Positions 35,987-45,380 of a DNA stretch of 64,000 nt are shown one piece after another. Source of the stretch: Achromobacter animicus (GTDB taxonomy: Bacteria > Pseudomonadota > Gammaproteobacteria > Burkholderiales > Burkholderiaceae_B); assembly GCF_902859585.1 (NCBI RefSeq), contig NZ_CADIJM010000003.1, positions 186,001-250,000 on the forward strand, given 5' to 3'. How positions within the stretch are numbered: the stretch's first letter is position 1; each line of letters opens with the position of its first letter. Below the pieces are notes generated by a model that made no database searches, had not been told where the DNA came from, and saw only the letters and a program-made list of their open reading frames with translations. Made by a program: the position numbers and the translations under genes.

Positions 35987-37162
35987 TCAGGCGGGCGGCA
36001 ATTGGAAAACCTGGCGCAGATAGGCCAGGTAGGCGGGATCGTCGCACATCGTCTTCTCGGGCGCATCCGACACCTTGGCCACCGGCTGGCCGTTGCAGCG
36101 GACCATCTTCATGACGATCTGCAGCGGTTCGTGGCCGAGGTCGTTGGTGAGGTTGGTGCCAATGCCGAAGGACACCTTGCAGCGCCCCGAGAACTGGCGC
36201 GCCAGCTCGATGGCGCGCGGGAAGGTCAGCGAATCCGAGAACACCAGGGTCTTGGCGCGCGGATCCACGCGGTTCTTGCGGTAGTGCTCGAGCAGACGCT
36301 CGCCCCAGATGAAGGGATCGCCGGAATCATGGCGCGCGCCGTCAAAGAGCTTGCAGAAATACATGTCGAAGTCGCGCAGGAACGCATCCATGCCGTAGAC
36401 GTCGGACAACGCGATGCCGAGGTCGCCGCGGTATTCCTTGGCCCACACTTCCAGCGCGAACACCTGCGAATCGCGCAGGCGCGGACCGAGCGCCTGGCAG
36501 GCTTGCAGGTATTCGTGGCCCATGGTGCCCAGCGGCAGCACGTCGTGCTCTTTGGCGAGCAGCACGTTGCTGGAACCCGCGAAATGCGGCCCCATCTCGG
36601 CTTTCAGGGTGGTGACGATCTCTTCGTGCCAGGCCTTGGAGAAGCGGCGACGCGTGCCGTATTCGGCCACGCGGAAGTCGGCCAGCGCGGGATCGTCCAG
36701 CACGAGGTGCATCTTGGACTGCAGGCGCTTGCGGCCTTCTTCCCAGTCCGGATGCTTGCGCGTGTTGCGGAAATAGACCTCGTTGACGATGGCCAGCACA
36801 GGGATCTCGAACAGGATCGTGTGCAGCCACGGGCCCTTGACCTCGATGCTGATTTCACCGGGTCCCTCGCCTTCGCTGATGTGGATGCAGCGCTCGGGCA
36901 TGTGGAACAGACGAAGGAAATCAACGAAGTCGCTTTTGATAAAGCGCAAATTGCCCAGATATTTAAGTTCGTCGTCCGTGAAGCGCAATTGGCAAAGCTG
37001 ATGCACTTCCTGGCGGATTTCGTCCATATAGGGGCGCAAATCCACGCCCTTTGTACGGCATTTGTACCGGTACTCGACCTGGGCAGCGGGGAAATGATGC
37101 AGCACCACTTGCATCATGCTGAATTTATACAGGTCGGTGTCGAGCAGCGAAGTAATAATCAT
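35987..37162 (-). CDS. pncB: Nicotinate phosphoribosyltransferase
   Basis: A 391-residue NAD-salvage enzyme that makes nicotinate mononucleotide from nicotinate and PRPP. It begins [20 protein letters not shown] as in the family. His216 in [13 protein letters not shown] fits the phosphorylated histidine, and the phosphoribose loop is around [14 protein letters not shown] at 37162 is preferred over the open frame to 37252 by family alignment, though the ribosome-binding site is poor. Confidence 0.95.
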   Translation of the reverse strand: MIITSLLDTDLYKFSMMQVVLHHFPAAQVEYRYKCRTKGVDLRPYMDEIRQEVHQLCQLRFTDDELKYLGNLRFIKSDFVDFLRLFHMPERCIHISEGEGPGEISIEVKGPWLHTILFEIPVLAIVNEVYFRNTRKHPDWEEGRKRLQSKMHLVLDDPALADFRVAEYGTRRRFSKAWHEEIVTTLKAEMGPHFAGSSNVLLAKEHDVLPLGTMGHEYLQACQALGPRLRDSQVFALEVWAKEYRGDLGIALSDVYGMDAFLRDFDMYFCKLFDGARHDSGDPFIWGERLLEHYRKNRVDPRAKTLVFSDSLTFPRAIELARQFSGRCKVSFGIGTNLTNDLGHEPLQIVMKMVRCNGQPVAKVSDAPEKTMCDDPAYLAYLRQVFQLPPA

Positions 37163-37245
37163 GATTGCGCGTTTCGTTTCGCGACACCATAGCATGAAGA
37201 ACAGGGCCTTCGGCACGAAGTGCCACGCTGTCAATACGGGTATTG

Positions 37246-37275
37246 CCGACACATCCGCGCGGCATTGGGTAAAAT
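37246..37275 (+). promoter_or_regulatory. Candidate fdxA promoter
   Basis: CCGACA (37246-37251) and TAAAAT (37270-37275) are 18 bp apart, 45 bp before the fdxA ATG. The match is moderate. Confidence 0.4.
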
Positions 37276-37319
37276 CCGCCCATTAAGACACATCTGCCGC
37301 CGAGCCCCGGAGTTCCTGA

Positions 37320-37643
37320 ATGACCCACGTAGTCACCGAAAACTGTATCAAGTGCAAGTACACCGATTGCGTCGACGTGTGCCCGGTGGACTGTTTTCGT
37401 GAGGGTCCGAACTTCCTCGTGATCGACCCGGACGAATGCATCGACTGTGCGGTCTGCATCCCCGAATGCCCCGCCAACGCGATCTACGCCGAAGAAGACG
37501 TGCCGCAGGACCAACTCAATTTCATCGCGCTGAATGCCGAACTCTCTCCGGAATTCGCCAGCATCAGCCGTGCCAAGAAGCCCCTGCCCGACGCCGACGA
37601 CTGGAACGGCAAGCAGGACAAGCTGCAATACCTGGAAAAGTAA
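37320..37643 (+). CDS. fdxA: Ferredoxin FdxA (7Fe type)
   Basis: A 107-residue Azotobacter-type ferredoxin. Cysteines in [20 protein letters not shown] and in [13 protein letters not shown] fit one 3Fe-4S and one 4Fe-4S cluster. The C-terminal tail (about 60-107) is typical of FdxA. The next gene is a ferredoxin-NADP reductase, its likely redox partner. Confidence 0.95.
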   Translation: MTHVVTENCIKCKYTDCVDVCPVDCFREGPNFLVIDPDECIDCAVCIPECPANAIYAEEDVPQDQLNFIALNAELSPEFASISRAKKPLPDADDWNGKQDKLQYLEK

Positions 37644-37650
37644 TCCACGG

Positions 37651-37669
37651 GCGCCGGCCAGGCCGGCGC
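37651..37669 (+). terminator. Hairpin after fdxA
   Basis: GCGCCGGCC and GGCCGGCGC form a 9-bp inverted repeat just past the fdxA stop, followed by TTTC. It may reduce readthrough into the reductase gene 17 bp downstream. Confidence 0.5.
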
Positions 37670-37686
37670 TTTCGTGCGATGTCCCG

Positions 37687-38487
37687 ATGACCGACGACTC
37701 CAAATACACGCGCCAGACCATCACCAGCGTCCACACCTGGGTGCCGGACAAACTGTTCTCCGTGCGCGTGACGCGGGACGAAGCCTTCACGTTCCTGCCG
37801 GGCCAGTTCGCCCGGGTCGGCCTGCCCGGCGCTGAAGACCCCGATGGTCCGCCCACGATCTGGCGCGCCTACTCCATGGTGTCGGCCCCGCATGAGCCGG
37901 GCCTGGAGTTCTATTCCATCGTCGTCCCCGAAGGCCTGTTCAGCCCGCGCATGGCGCGTCTGCAGCCCGGCGACGCGCTCTACGTCGAAAAGGCCCCCTA
38001 CGGCTTCCTGACGCTGGAGCGCTTTGCGCCCGGCGGCGACCTGTGGCTGCTTGCCTCGGGCACCGGCCTGTCGGCCTACCTGTCCATCCTGCGCGACCCC
38101 GCCGTCTGGCGCGCCTACAGCCGCATCATCCTGGTGCACGGCGTGCGCACCGCCGCCGAACTCGCCTACCGCGACGAAATCGACGGCTGGCGCCGCGATC
38201 CGGCACTGGCCGATGTCTTTGCCGCAGATCCCGGCAAGCTCGTCTACCTGCCCATCGCCACGCGCGAACCCGTGCCCGGCATGCCGCAAGCGCGCATCAC
38301 CACGCTGATCGCCGACGGCCGCCTGGAGCAGCTGGCCGGCCAGCCGCTGGATCCCGAGACCGCCAAGGTCATGCTGTGCGGCAACCCCGCGATGCTGGCG
38401 GAGGCACGCAAATTGCTGGGTGATCGTGGGTTCAAGCCCGGGCGCCGCGGCATTCCGGGCAACCTGGCAGTTGAAAATTACTGGTGA
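37687..38487 (+). CDS. fpr: Ferredoxin--NADP+ reductase
   Basis: A 266-residue FAD enzyme that exchanges electrons between NADPH and ferredoxin. The FAD motif is RAYSMVSAP (residues 60-68), the NADP loop is ASGTGLSAYLSIL, and the C-terminus ends AVENYW, with the terminal aromatic typical of bacterial FPR. Start ATG at 37687; the frame is open into fdxA. Pairing with fdxA suggests a redox module for stress defence or Fe-S work. Confidence 0.92.
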   Translation: MTDDSKYTRQTITSVHTWVPDKLFSVRVTRDEAFTFLPGQFARVGLPGAEDPDGPPTIWRAYSMVSAPHEPGLEFYSIVVPEGLFSPRMARLQPGDALYVEKAPYGFLTLERFAPGGDLWLLASGTGLSAYLSILRDPAVWRAYSRIILVHGVRTAAELAYRDEIDGWRRDPALADVFAADPGKLVYLPIATREPVPGMPQARITTLIADGRLEQLAGQPLDPETAKVMLCGNPAMLAEARKLLGDRGFKPGRRGIPGNLAVENYW

Positions 38488-38699
38488 TCCGCCACCGCGT
38501 GGCGTAGTCCGTAAATCCACCATTTGGTATCACCGCAAGGCATTAACGCGGCCCTAAACTGGTGCGTAACACATGACGGGTCGCTTTTTAGCAACAAAAC
38601 AGGGCAGTTTGCCGGACATTCTTCAGGCTGATTGGAAATATCGTTACGCCCCGGAGCAATAATCGGGGCACACGCTCGACCCAGAAGGACTTCCCCGAA

Positions 38700-39926
38700 A
38701 TGCTGTACCAATTGCACGAAATGCAGCGCGCTTTCCTGACTCCGTTCGCTGCATTCACGGACGCCGGTTCTCAGCTGTTCTCCAGCCCCTACAGCCCGCT
38801 CGCCTATACCCCGATCTCCCGCCAGATGGCTGCCGGGTACGAGCTGATGACCCGTATCGGCAAGGAATACCAGAAGCCCGCCTGGAATCTGCCCACCACC
38901 CAGATTGGCGGCAAGTCCGCCCGCGTGATCGAAGCCGTTGCCCTGGACAAGCCCTTCTGCCGCCTGGTGCACTTCCAGCGCGACGTTCGCCTGGCCGGCA
39001 AGAACGATCCGAAGGTCCTGCTGGTCGCCCCGCTCTCGGGGCACCACGCCACCCTGCTGCGCGACACCGTGCGCGCCCTGCTGCCCCACCACGACGTCTA
39101 TGTGACCGACTGGGTCGACGCGCGCATGGTGCCGCTGGCAGCCGGTCCGTTCCATCTGAACGACTACGTGCGCTACGTGCAGGACTTCATCCGCCATCTG
39201 GGCCCGGACGTGCACGTCATTTCCGTCTGTCAGCCCACGGTGCCGGTGCTGGCCGCCGTGTCCCTGATGGCGTCCGCCAACGATCCCTGCCAGCCGCGCA
39301 GCATGGTGATGATGGGTGGCCCCATCGACCCGCGCCAGTCGCCCACGCAGGTCAATCGCCTGGCCACCACCAAACCCTATTCGTGGTTCGAGAACCAGGT
39401 GATCCACCCCGTGCCGCCCCGCTATCCGGGCGCCGGCCGCCGCGTGTATCCGGGGTTCCTGCAGCACGCGGGATTCATGGCCATGAATCCGGACCGCCAC
39501 ATGAAGTCGCATTACGACTTCTACCTGGACCTGCTGCGTGGCGACGACAGCGACGCCGAAGCGCACCGCCGCTTCTACGACGAATACAACGCCGTGCTGG
39601 ACATGCCGGCCGAGTTCTACCTGGACACGATCCGCATGGTGTTCCAGGACTTCGACCTGCCCAACGGCACCTGGGAAGTCGACGGCAAGCTGGTGCGCCC
39701 GGCCGACATCAAGAGCGTCGCGCTGTTCACCATCGAAGGCGAACTGGACGACATTTCCGGCCAGGGCCAGACGCGCGCCGCGATCAAGCTGTGCAAGAAC
39801 ATCCCGGCCGACCGCAAGTCGCACTACACCGCGCCGAACTGCGGCCACTACGGCATTTTCTCGGGCCGCCGGTGGCGCGAAATGATCTGTCCTAAAATTG
39901 CCGAGTTCATCCGGCAATCGGCTTGA
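38700..39926 (+). CDS. phaZ: Intracellular polyhydroxybutyrate depolymerase
   Basis: A 408-residue PhaZ1-type intracellular depolymerase that mobilises stored PHB. The alpha/beta-hydrolase nucleophile elbow has Cys177 (ISVCQPTVPV) in place of Ser, the hallmark of this group. His in NCGHYGIFSG near the C-terminus is the likely catalytic His. AGAAGGA precedes the ATG. The 212-bp gap upstream has no gene and probably holds its promoter. No pha synthase is in the window. Confidence 0.93.
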   Translation: MLYQLHEMQRAFLTPFAAFTDAGSQLFSSPYSPLAYTPISRQMAAGYELMTRIGKEYQKPAWNLPTTQIGGKSARVIEAVALDKPFCRLVHFQRDVRLAGKNDPKVLLVAPLSGHHATLLRDTVRALLPHHDVYVTDWVDARMVPLAAGPFHLNDYVRYVQDFIRHLGPDVHVISVCQPTVPVLAAVSLMASANDPCQPRSMVMMGGPIDPRQSPTQVNRLATTKPYSWFENQVIHPVPPRYPGAGRRVYPGFLQHAGFMAMNPDRHMKSHYDFYLDLLRGDDSDAEAHRRFYDEYNAVLDMPAEFYLDTIRMVFQDFDLPNGTWEVDGKLVRPADIKSVALFTIEGELDDISGQGQTRAAIKLCKNIPADRKSHYTAPNCGHYGIFSGRRWREMICPKIAEFIRQSA

Positions 39927-39968
39927 CGACGGCCCCGCGCCGGCCGCCGGCAACCTGATCCGTACCCC

Positions 39969-39989
39969 GGGGCCCGAGCGGCCCCTTTT
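39969..39989 (+). terminator. phaZ terminator
   Basis: GGGGCC (39969-39974) pairs with GGCCCC (39980-39985), followed by TTTT, 43 bp past the stop and 16 bp before the next start. Confidence 0.75.
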
Positions 39990-40004
39990 CATTACTGGCA
40001 TTAC

Positions 40005-40649
40005 ATGTCCTGTCGCTCATTAGCCGACCGCGTTGACGCCTTGCTGCCTCAGACGCAATGCACCAAATGCGGTTACGACGGCTGCCGGCCGTATGCCGAC
40101 GCCATCGCCGAGGGCGCCGCGCCGATCAACCGCTGCCCGCCCGGCGGCGACGACGGCGTCGCCGCACTGGCCGCGCTGCTCGGCACGCCTCTCCTGCCGC
40201 TGGATCCGTCACGCGGCGAACCCGGCCCGCTGCTGGTCGCGCGCATCGACGAATCGCATTGCATCGGCTGTACGCTGTGCATCCAGGCCTGTCCGGTCGA
40301 CGCCATCGTCGGCGCGAACAAGCACATGCACACCGTGCTGGACGACTGGTGCACGGGCTGTGACCTGTGCGTGGCGCCCTGTCCGGTGGACTGCATCGAG
40401 ATGGTGCCGGCCGGGCGCGCATGGACCAGCGAAGACGCCGCAATCAGCCGCCAGCGCCATCGCAACCACCTGGCGCGCGCCGAGCGCCTGGCGGCCGACA
40501 ACGCGCGCCTGATGGCGCCCGACATCCCGGAAGCGCCCTCCCCCGCCGCGCCCGCTTCCGAGGACGCGCAAAAAGAAGACCGCAAGCGCTCCGCCATCGA
40601 ATCCGCACTGGCCCGCGCCCGGGCCCGCCGCAATCCCACGCAGTCATGA
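40005..40649 (+). CDS. rsxB: RnfB/RsxB-family iron-sulfur protein
   Basis: A 214-residue RnfB-like ferredoxin. The N-terminal 4Fe-4S site is CTKCGYDGC plus a later Cys (NRCPPGG). Two 4Fe-4S ferredoxin motifs follow: [12 protein letters not shown] and [12 protein letters not shown]. The usual N-terminal membrane anchor of RnfB is absent, and no other rnf/rsx genes are adjacent. In betaproteobacteria this soluble form sits next to nth. ATGA overlap with nth implies coupling; a role in Fe-S delivery to Nth is only a guess. Confidence 0.85.
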   Translation: MSCRSLADRVDALLPQTQCTKCGYDGCRPYADAIAEGAAPINRCPPGGDDGVAALAALLGTPLLPLDPSRGEPGPLLVARIDESHCIGCTLCIQACPVDAIVGANKHMHTVLDDWCTGCDLCVAPCPVDCIEMVPAGRAWTSEDAAISRQRHRNHLARAERLAADNARLMAPDIPEAPSPAAPASEDAQKEDRKRSAIESALARARARRNPTQS

Positions 40650-41281
40650 ACGCCGCCAAACGCCGAGAGATCTTTGCCCGCCTGCATGCGGCCAACCCCA
40701 GCCCCACCACCGAACTGGAATACGACACGCCGTTCCAGTTGCTGATTGCCGTGCTGCTGTCGGCGCAGGCCACGGACAAGTCGGTCAACATCGCCACGCG
40801 CAAGTTCTTTCCGCAATACGGCACCCCTGAGGCACTCGCGGCGCTGGGCGAGGAAGGACTGGCCGACTACATCAAGACCATTGGCCTTTTCCGCACGAAG
40901 GCAAAGAACGCGATCGCCACCTGCAAGATCCTGATCGAGCAGCATGGCGGCCAGGTGCCGCAGACGCGAGAGGCGCTTGAAGCCCTGCCCGGCGTGGGCC
41001 GCAAGACCGCCAACGTGGTGCTCAACACCGCGTTCGGGCAAGCGGCGATGGCAGTGGACACGCACATATTCCGTGTCTCGAATCGCACCGGTATTGCACC
41101 CGGAAAAAACGTGCTGGAAGTCGAGCTGAAACTGATGAAGTTCGTGCCGCAGGAATATCTGCTGGACGCGCATCACTGGCTGATTCTGCACGGCCGCTAC
41201 GTCTGTGTGGCGCGCAAACCGAAATGCCCCCAATGCGGCATTTCCGATCTCTGCGAATTCAAGCAGAAAACCCCTGCATAA
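40646..41281 (+). CDS. nth: Endonuclease III
   Basis: A 211-residue base-excision glycosylase/AP lyase for oxidised pyrimidines. The helix-hairpin-helix [12 protein letters not shown] carries catalytic Lys120, with Asp138 in [12 protein letters not shown]. The 4Fe-4S cluster ligands are Cys187, 194, 197 and 203. Start ATG at 40646 overlaps the rsxB stop by four bases. Confidence 0.97.
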   Translation: MNAAKRREIFARLHAANPSPTTELEYDTPFQLLIAVLLSAQATDKSVNIATRKFFPQYGTPEALAALGEEGLADYIKTIGLFRTKAKNAIATCKILIEQHGGQVPQTREALEALPGVGRKTANVVLNTAFGQAAMAVDTHIFRVSNRTGIAPGKNVLEVELKLMKFVPQEYLLDAHHWLILHGRYVCVARKPKCPQCGISDLCEFKQKTPA

Positions 41282-41633
41282 AGCATCCGGCGCGCGCACG
41301 CGGCCGCGAATCATGCGAGTGGAAAACCGGGTTTTCCCTCGCCTATTCCCGCATGACATCTTGATGACGATCAACGCGTAATTGCTGCAATGCATTTGCA
41401 TATCGGGCTCCCTTTCTCCCCCTATGCAGACAGCATTGTCGGCATGCCGACAATTGCCCTTTCCGCAGTGCAAAACCTATGACAAACCCTCATGGAATTT
41501 TGATTGCGACGTCCGCATACTCGCCGGCAACTCATAAGAAAACTACGCACGAAAACAGTTTTCGAACCCTGCGGGGGCCTGACGCAATGACGCCAGGCAG
41601 AGACCATATAAATACAACGCTGGTGCAGCGAAC
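41282..41633 (+). other. nth-livG intergenic region (liv operon control region)
   Basis: This 352-bp gap is more AT-rich than its surroundings. It holds a hairpin GGAAAACC/GGTTTTCC with flanking GCGA/TCGC (41315-41342), a perfect 20-bp palindrome (41435-41454), a 15-bp dyad CGAAAACaGTTTTCG (41550-41564) and TATAAA at about 41608. No convincing gene is present. Confidence 0.55.
41435..41454. promoter_or_regulatory. Perfect 20-bp palindrome upstream of livG
   Basis: ATTGTCGGCATGCCGACAAT is a perfect inverted repeat with TTGT and ACAA ends, which resembles GntR-type operators. It lies 180 bp before the livG start. No regulator gene is adjacent. Confidence 0.6.
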
Positions 41634-42407
41634 ATGGATGACACAATCCTGGAGACAAAAGGCCTCACCAAGGAGTTCCGCGGCTTCGTCGCGGTCAACG
41701 GGGTCGATTTGCGTATCAAGCGGGGCGAGATTCATGCCTTGATCGGGCCTAACGGCGCGGGCAAGACCACATGCTTCAACCTGCTGACCAAATTCCTGGC
41801 GCCCACGTCGGGCAGCATCAAGTTCAATGGCATCGACATCACCGGCGAGCGCCCCGCGCAGATTGCACGGCGCGGCATCATCCGATCGTTCCAGATCTCG
41901 GCGGTGTTCCCGCACCTGACCGTGCTCGAGAACGTGCGGATCGGCCTGCAGCGCAAGACCGGCCTGTCCTATCACTTCTGGCAAAGCGACAAGCGCCTGG
42001 CCGCCCTGAACGAGCCCGCGCGTGCGCTGCTTGAACAGGTGGACCTGGGCGGCTTTGCCGACGAAACCACGGTCAACCTGCCGTACGGCCGCAAGCGCGC
42101 GCTCGAGATCGCCACCACGCTGGCGATGGAGCCCGAGCTGATGCTGCTGGACGAACCCACCCAGGGCATGGGCCACGAAGACGTGGACCGCGTCACGCAA
42201 CTGATCAAGCGCGTGAGCGCCGGGCGCACCATCCTCATGGTGGAACACAACATGAATGTCGTGTCCTCCATCGCCAACACCATCACCGTGCTGGCGCGCG
42301 GCTCGGTGCTGGCCGAAGGTTCCTACGCCGAAGTCTCCCGCCATCCGGCCGTGATGCAGGCTTACATGGGCACGACCGACGGCGAACTTCAAGGAGCGCA
42401 CGCATGA
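41634..42407 (+). CDS. livG: Branched-chain amino acid-type ABC ATPase LivG (first cluster)
   Basis: A 257-residue ABC ATPase of the LivG subfamily. Walker A is GPNGAGKTT (about 38-46), the signature reads LPYGRKRALEIA rather than LSGGQ, and Walker B is LMLLDEP. The H-loop is VEHNMNVV. The first of two ATGs (41634 and 41638) is in frame. It opens livG-livF-livK-livH-livM; the overlap with livF is ATGA. Confidence 0.93.
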   Translation: MDDTILETKGLTKEFRGFVAVNGVDLRIKRGEIHALIGPNGAGKTTCFNLLTKFLAPTSGSIKFNGIDITGERPAQIARRGIIRSFQISAVFPHLTVLENVRIGLQRKTGLSYHFWQSDKRLAALNEPARALLEQVDLGGFADETTVNLPYGRKRALEIATTLAMEPELMLLDEPTQGMGHEDVDRVTQLIKRVSAGRTILMVEHNMNVVSSIANTITVLARGSVLAEGSYAEVSRHPAVMQAYMGTTDGELQGAHA

Positions 42408-43114
42408 GCACCCCCGCACTCGAAATTTCGGGCCTCAACGCCTGGTACGGGGAATCGCATATCCTGCACGGCGTGGACATGCGCGTGGGACAGGGCGAAG
42501 TCGTCACGCTGCTGGGCCGCAACGGCGCCGGCCGCACCACGACGCTGCGCGCCATCCTGGGCCTGACCGGCTCGCGCAAGGGTTCGGTGCGCATCCATGG
42601 CACCGAAGCCATCGACCTGCCTACCTACAAGATCGCCCACCTGGGCGTCGGCTATTGCCCCGAGGAACGCGGCATCTTCGCCAGCCTGTCCTGCGAAGAG
42701 AACCTGCTGCTTCCGCCCGTCGTCGGCTCGCTGGGCGGCGGCATGTCGCTTGCCGAAATCTACGACATGTTCCCCAACCTGCAGGAGCGCCGCAATTCCC
42801 CCGGCACGCGCCTGTCGGGCGGCGAACAGCAGATGCTTGCCGTCGCGCGCATCCTGCGCACCGGCGCCAACCTGCTGCTGCTGGACGAAATCTCCGAAGG
42901 CCTCGCGCCCGTCATCGTGCAGGCGCTGGCCCGCATGATCACCGCGCTCAAGCAGCGGGGCTACACCATCGTCATGGTAGAACAGAATTTCCGCTTCGCC
43001 GCGCCGCTGGCCGACCGCTTCTACGTCATGGAGCACGGCCAGATCGTCGAGCACTTCGAAGCCGCCGAACTTTCAGAAAAACAGGACACGCTCAACGAAC
43101 TGCTGGGCGTCTAA
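42404..43114 (+). CDS. livF: Branched-chain amino acid-type ABC ATPase LivF (first cluster)
   Basis: A 236-residue LivF-type ATPase. The signature LSGGEQQMLAVAR and Walker B LLLLDEISEGLAP are normal, and the H-loop His is replaced by Gln in VEQNFRF as in LivF generally. Walker A reads GRNGAGRTTT, so the invariant Lys is Arg44. The partner LivG has a normal Walker A, so the heterodimer may have one altered nucleotide site. Confidence 0.93.
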   Translation: MSTPALEISGLNAWYGESHILHGVDMRVGQGEVVTLLGRNGAGRTTTLRAILGLTGSRKGSVRIHGTEAIDLPTYKIAHLGVGYCPEERGIFASLSCEENLLLPPVVGSLGGGMSLAEIYDMFPNLQERRNSPGTRLSGGEQQMLAVARILRTGANLLLLDEISEGLAPVIVQALARMITALKQRGYTIVMVEQNFRFAAPLADRFYVMEHGQIVEHFEAAELSEKQDTLNELLGV

Positions 43115-43178
43115 AGCAACCTGTGTCATCCGCCGGAACCCCGGCAAACACCACACTGTAGGGAAGAGGAGTCATCCC

Positions 43179-44393
43179 ATGAAGCTGCACACCATCACTG
43201 CTGCACTGGCCATGGCGGGCCTGGGATTCGCGGGGGCAACCGCCCACGCTCAAGGTATCTCCGACGATGTCATCCGCATCGGCTTCATCACCGACATGTC
43301 GGGCGTGTACTCCGACATCGACGGCAAGGCAGGCCTGGAAGCCGTGCGCATGGCTGTCGAGGACTTCGGCGGCACGGTCAACGGCAAGAAGATCGAAATC
43401 GTCTCCGCGGACCACCAGAACAAGGCCGACGTCGCCTCGGCACGCGCCCGCGAATGGTTCGACCAGCAGAAGGTCGACGTCATCATCGCCGGCACCAACT
43501 CGGCCACCAGCCTGGCCATGGCAGCGGTTGCCGCTGAAAAGAAGAAGCCCTTCATCGCGGTGGGCGCCGGCTCGTCCGACCTGACCAACGCGCAATGTTC
43601 GCCCTACACCGTGCATTACGCCTACGACACCGTGGCGCTGGCGCGCGGCACGGGTTCGGCAGTGGTGAAGGACGGCGGCAAGAGCTGGTTCTTCCTGACT
43701 GCCGACTACGCCTTCGGCCACGCGCTCGAGCGCGACACGATGGCGGTCGTCAAGGCCGCGGGCGGCGAAGTGAAGGGCCAGGTGCGCGCACCGCTGGGCG
43801 CCTCGGACTTCTCGTCCTTCCTGCTGCAGGCGCAATCGTCCAAGGCGCAGATCCTGGGCATGGCCAACGCCGGCGGCGACACCATCAACACGGTCAAGGC
43901 CGCCAACGAATTCGGCGTCACGCAGACCATGAAGCTGGCCGGCCTGCTGGTGTTCATCAACGACGTGCACTCGCTCGGCCTGGATGCCACCAAGGGCATG
44001 TACCTGACCGACGGCTGGTACTGGGATCAATCCGACGCCTCGCGCGCCTGGTCCAAGAAGTTCGAGTCCAAGGTCGGCCGCAAGCCGTCCATGCTGCAGG
44101 CGGGCGATTACTCGTCGGCGATGTTCTACCTGAACGCCGTCAAGGCCACCGGCTCGGATAACGGCGACGACGTGATGAAGTGGATGAAGTCGAACAAGGT
44201 GAACGACTTCTTTGCCCAAGGCGGCGTCGTGCGCGAAGACGGCCGCATGGTCCACGACATGTACCTGATGCAAGTGAAGACCCCGGCCGAATCCAAGGGC
44301 CCGTGGGACTACTACAAGGTGGTGGCGACGCTGCCTGGCGACGAGGTCTACACCAAGTTGTCCGAGTCCACCTGCAAGCTGGTCAAGAAATAA
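43179..44393 (+). CDS. livK: Branched-chain amino acid-type ABC substrate-binding protein (first cluster)
   Basis: A 404-residue periplasmic receptor of the Leu/Ile/Val-binding family. The signal peptide is about 1-24 (ATAHAQ). The mature N-terminus DDVIRIGFITDMSGVYSDIDG is typical of the urea/amide and aromatic-acid branch of LivK proteins as well as true LivK, so the substrate is open. GAGGAG precedes the ATG. A hairpin follows before livH. Confidence 0.9.
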   Translation: MKLHTITAALAMAGLGFAGATAHAQGISDDVIRIGFITDMSGVYSDIDGKAGLEAVRMAVEDFGGTVNGKKIEIVSADHQNKADVASARAREWFDQQKVDVIIAGTNSATSLAMAAVAAEKKKPFIAVGAGSSDLTNAQCSPYTVHYAYDTVALARGTGSAVVKDGGKSWFFLTADYAFGHALERDTMAVVKAAGGEVKGQVRAPLGASDFSSFLLQAQSSKAQILGMANAGGDTINTVKAANEFGVTQTMKLAGLLVFINDVHSLGLDATKGMYLTDGWYWDQSDASRAWSKKFESKVGRKPSMLQAGDYSSAMFYLNAVKATGSDNGDDVMKWMKSNKVNDFFAQGGVVREDGRMVHDMYLMQVKTPAESKGPWDYYKVVATLPGDEVYTKLSESTCKLVKK

Positions 44394-44410
44394 ACCGGCC
44401 ACTGTGATCC

Positions 44411-44446
44411 CGGATGCGGTCCGGGCCGATGGCCCGGCCGCATTCC
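44411..44446 (+). other. Hairpin in the livK-livH spacer
   Basis: GGATGCGG-t-CCGGGCC pairs with GGCCCGG-CCGCATTCC around a 3-nt loop, with one bulged base and a near match at the base. It lies between the receptor gene and the first permease gene, where such structures often raise receptor over permease levels. Confidence 0.6.
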
Positions 44447-44492
44447 TCCTGACTAGCTCGCTTCCTTCCGTACCGCGCAGGACTTTCACAAG

Positions 44493-45380
44493 ATGACTGA
44501 CATTTTCGGCATCCCCATACAGGCCTTGTTCGGCCAGCTGTTACTGGGCCTGGTCAACGGTTCCTTCTATGCAATGCTGTCGCTCGGACTTGCCGTCATC
44601 TTCGGGCTGCTGAACGTCATCAACTTCGCCCACGGCGCTCTCTACATGCTGGGCGCCTTCGTCGCATGGATGGGGCTTTCGTACTTTGGCCTGAACTACT
44701 GGATCATGCTGATCCTGGCGCCGCTGATCGTGGGGCTGTTCGGCATCATCATTGAAAAACTGCTGCTCAAGCATCTCTACAAGCTCGACCACCTGTACGG
44801 GCTGCTGCTGACCTTCGGGCTGACGCTGCTGATCGAGGGGCTGTTCCGCAGCTTCTACGGCGTGTCGGGCCAGCCCTATCCCACGCCCGAGGCCCTGCGC
44901 GGCGCCACCAACCTGGGCTTCATGATCCTGCCCAACTATCGCGGCTGGGTCGTGGCGGCGTCCATCATCGTCTGCTTCGCCACGTGGTACGTCATTGAAC
45001 GCACCCGCCTGGGCGCCCTGCTGCGCGCCGGCACCGAGAACCCGCGCCTCGTGGAATCCTTCGGCGTGAACGTGCCGCGCATGATCACGCTGACCTACGG
45101 CTTCGGCGTGGCGCTGGCGGGCTTTGCCGGCGTGCTGGCCGCGCCGGTGCTGCAGATTTCGCCGCTGATGGGCTCGAACCTCATCATCGTCGTATTCGCG
45201 GTGGTCGTGATCGGGGGCATGGGGTCCATTTTTGGCGCCATCGTCACCGGGCTGGGCCTGGGCGTAATCGAGGGCCTGACCAAGGTGTTCTGGCCCGAAG
45301 CGTCCAGCACGGTCGTCTTCATCATCATGGCCATTGTTCTGTTGATCCGCCCGGCCGGGCTGTTCGGAAAAGAAAAATGA
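44493..45380 (+). CDS. livH: Branched-chain amino acid-type ABC permease LivH (first cluster)
   Basis: A 295-residue inner-membrane permease with about eight helices. LVNGSFYAMLSLGLAVIFG at the N-terminus and GGMGSIFGAIVTGLGLGVIEG near the C-terminus are LivH signatures. A weak AGGA precedes the ATG. It overlaps livM as ATGA. Confidence 0.93.
   Translation: MTDIFGIPIQALFGQLLLGLVNGSFYAMLSLGLAVIFGLLNVINFAHGALYMLGAFVAWMGLSYFGLNYWIMLILAPLIVGLFGIIIEKLLLKHLYKLDHLYGLLLTFGLTLLIEGLFRSFYGVSGQPYPTPEALRGATNLGFMILPNYRGWVVAASIIVCFATWYVIERTRLGALLRAGTENPRLVESFGVNVPRMITLTYGFGVALAGFAGVLAAPVLQISPLMGSNLIIVVFAVVVIGGMGSIFGAIVTGLGLGVIEGLTKVFWPEASSTVVFIIMAIVLLIRPAGLFGKEK

Noticed and set aside
41479-41742. An 87-codon frame upstream of and overlapping livG, considered as a leader peptide
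   Set aside because: It lacks a run of branched-chain codons, and it overlaps the 5' part of livG in another frame.
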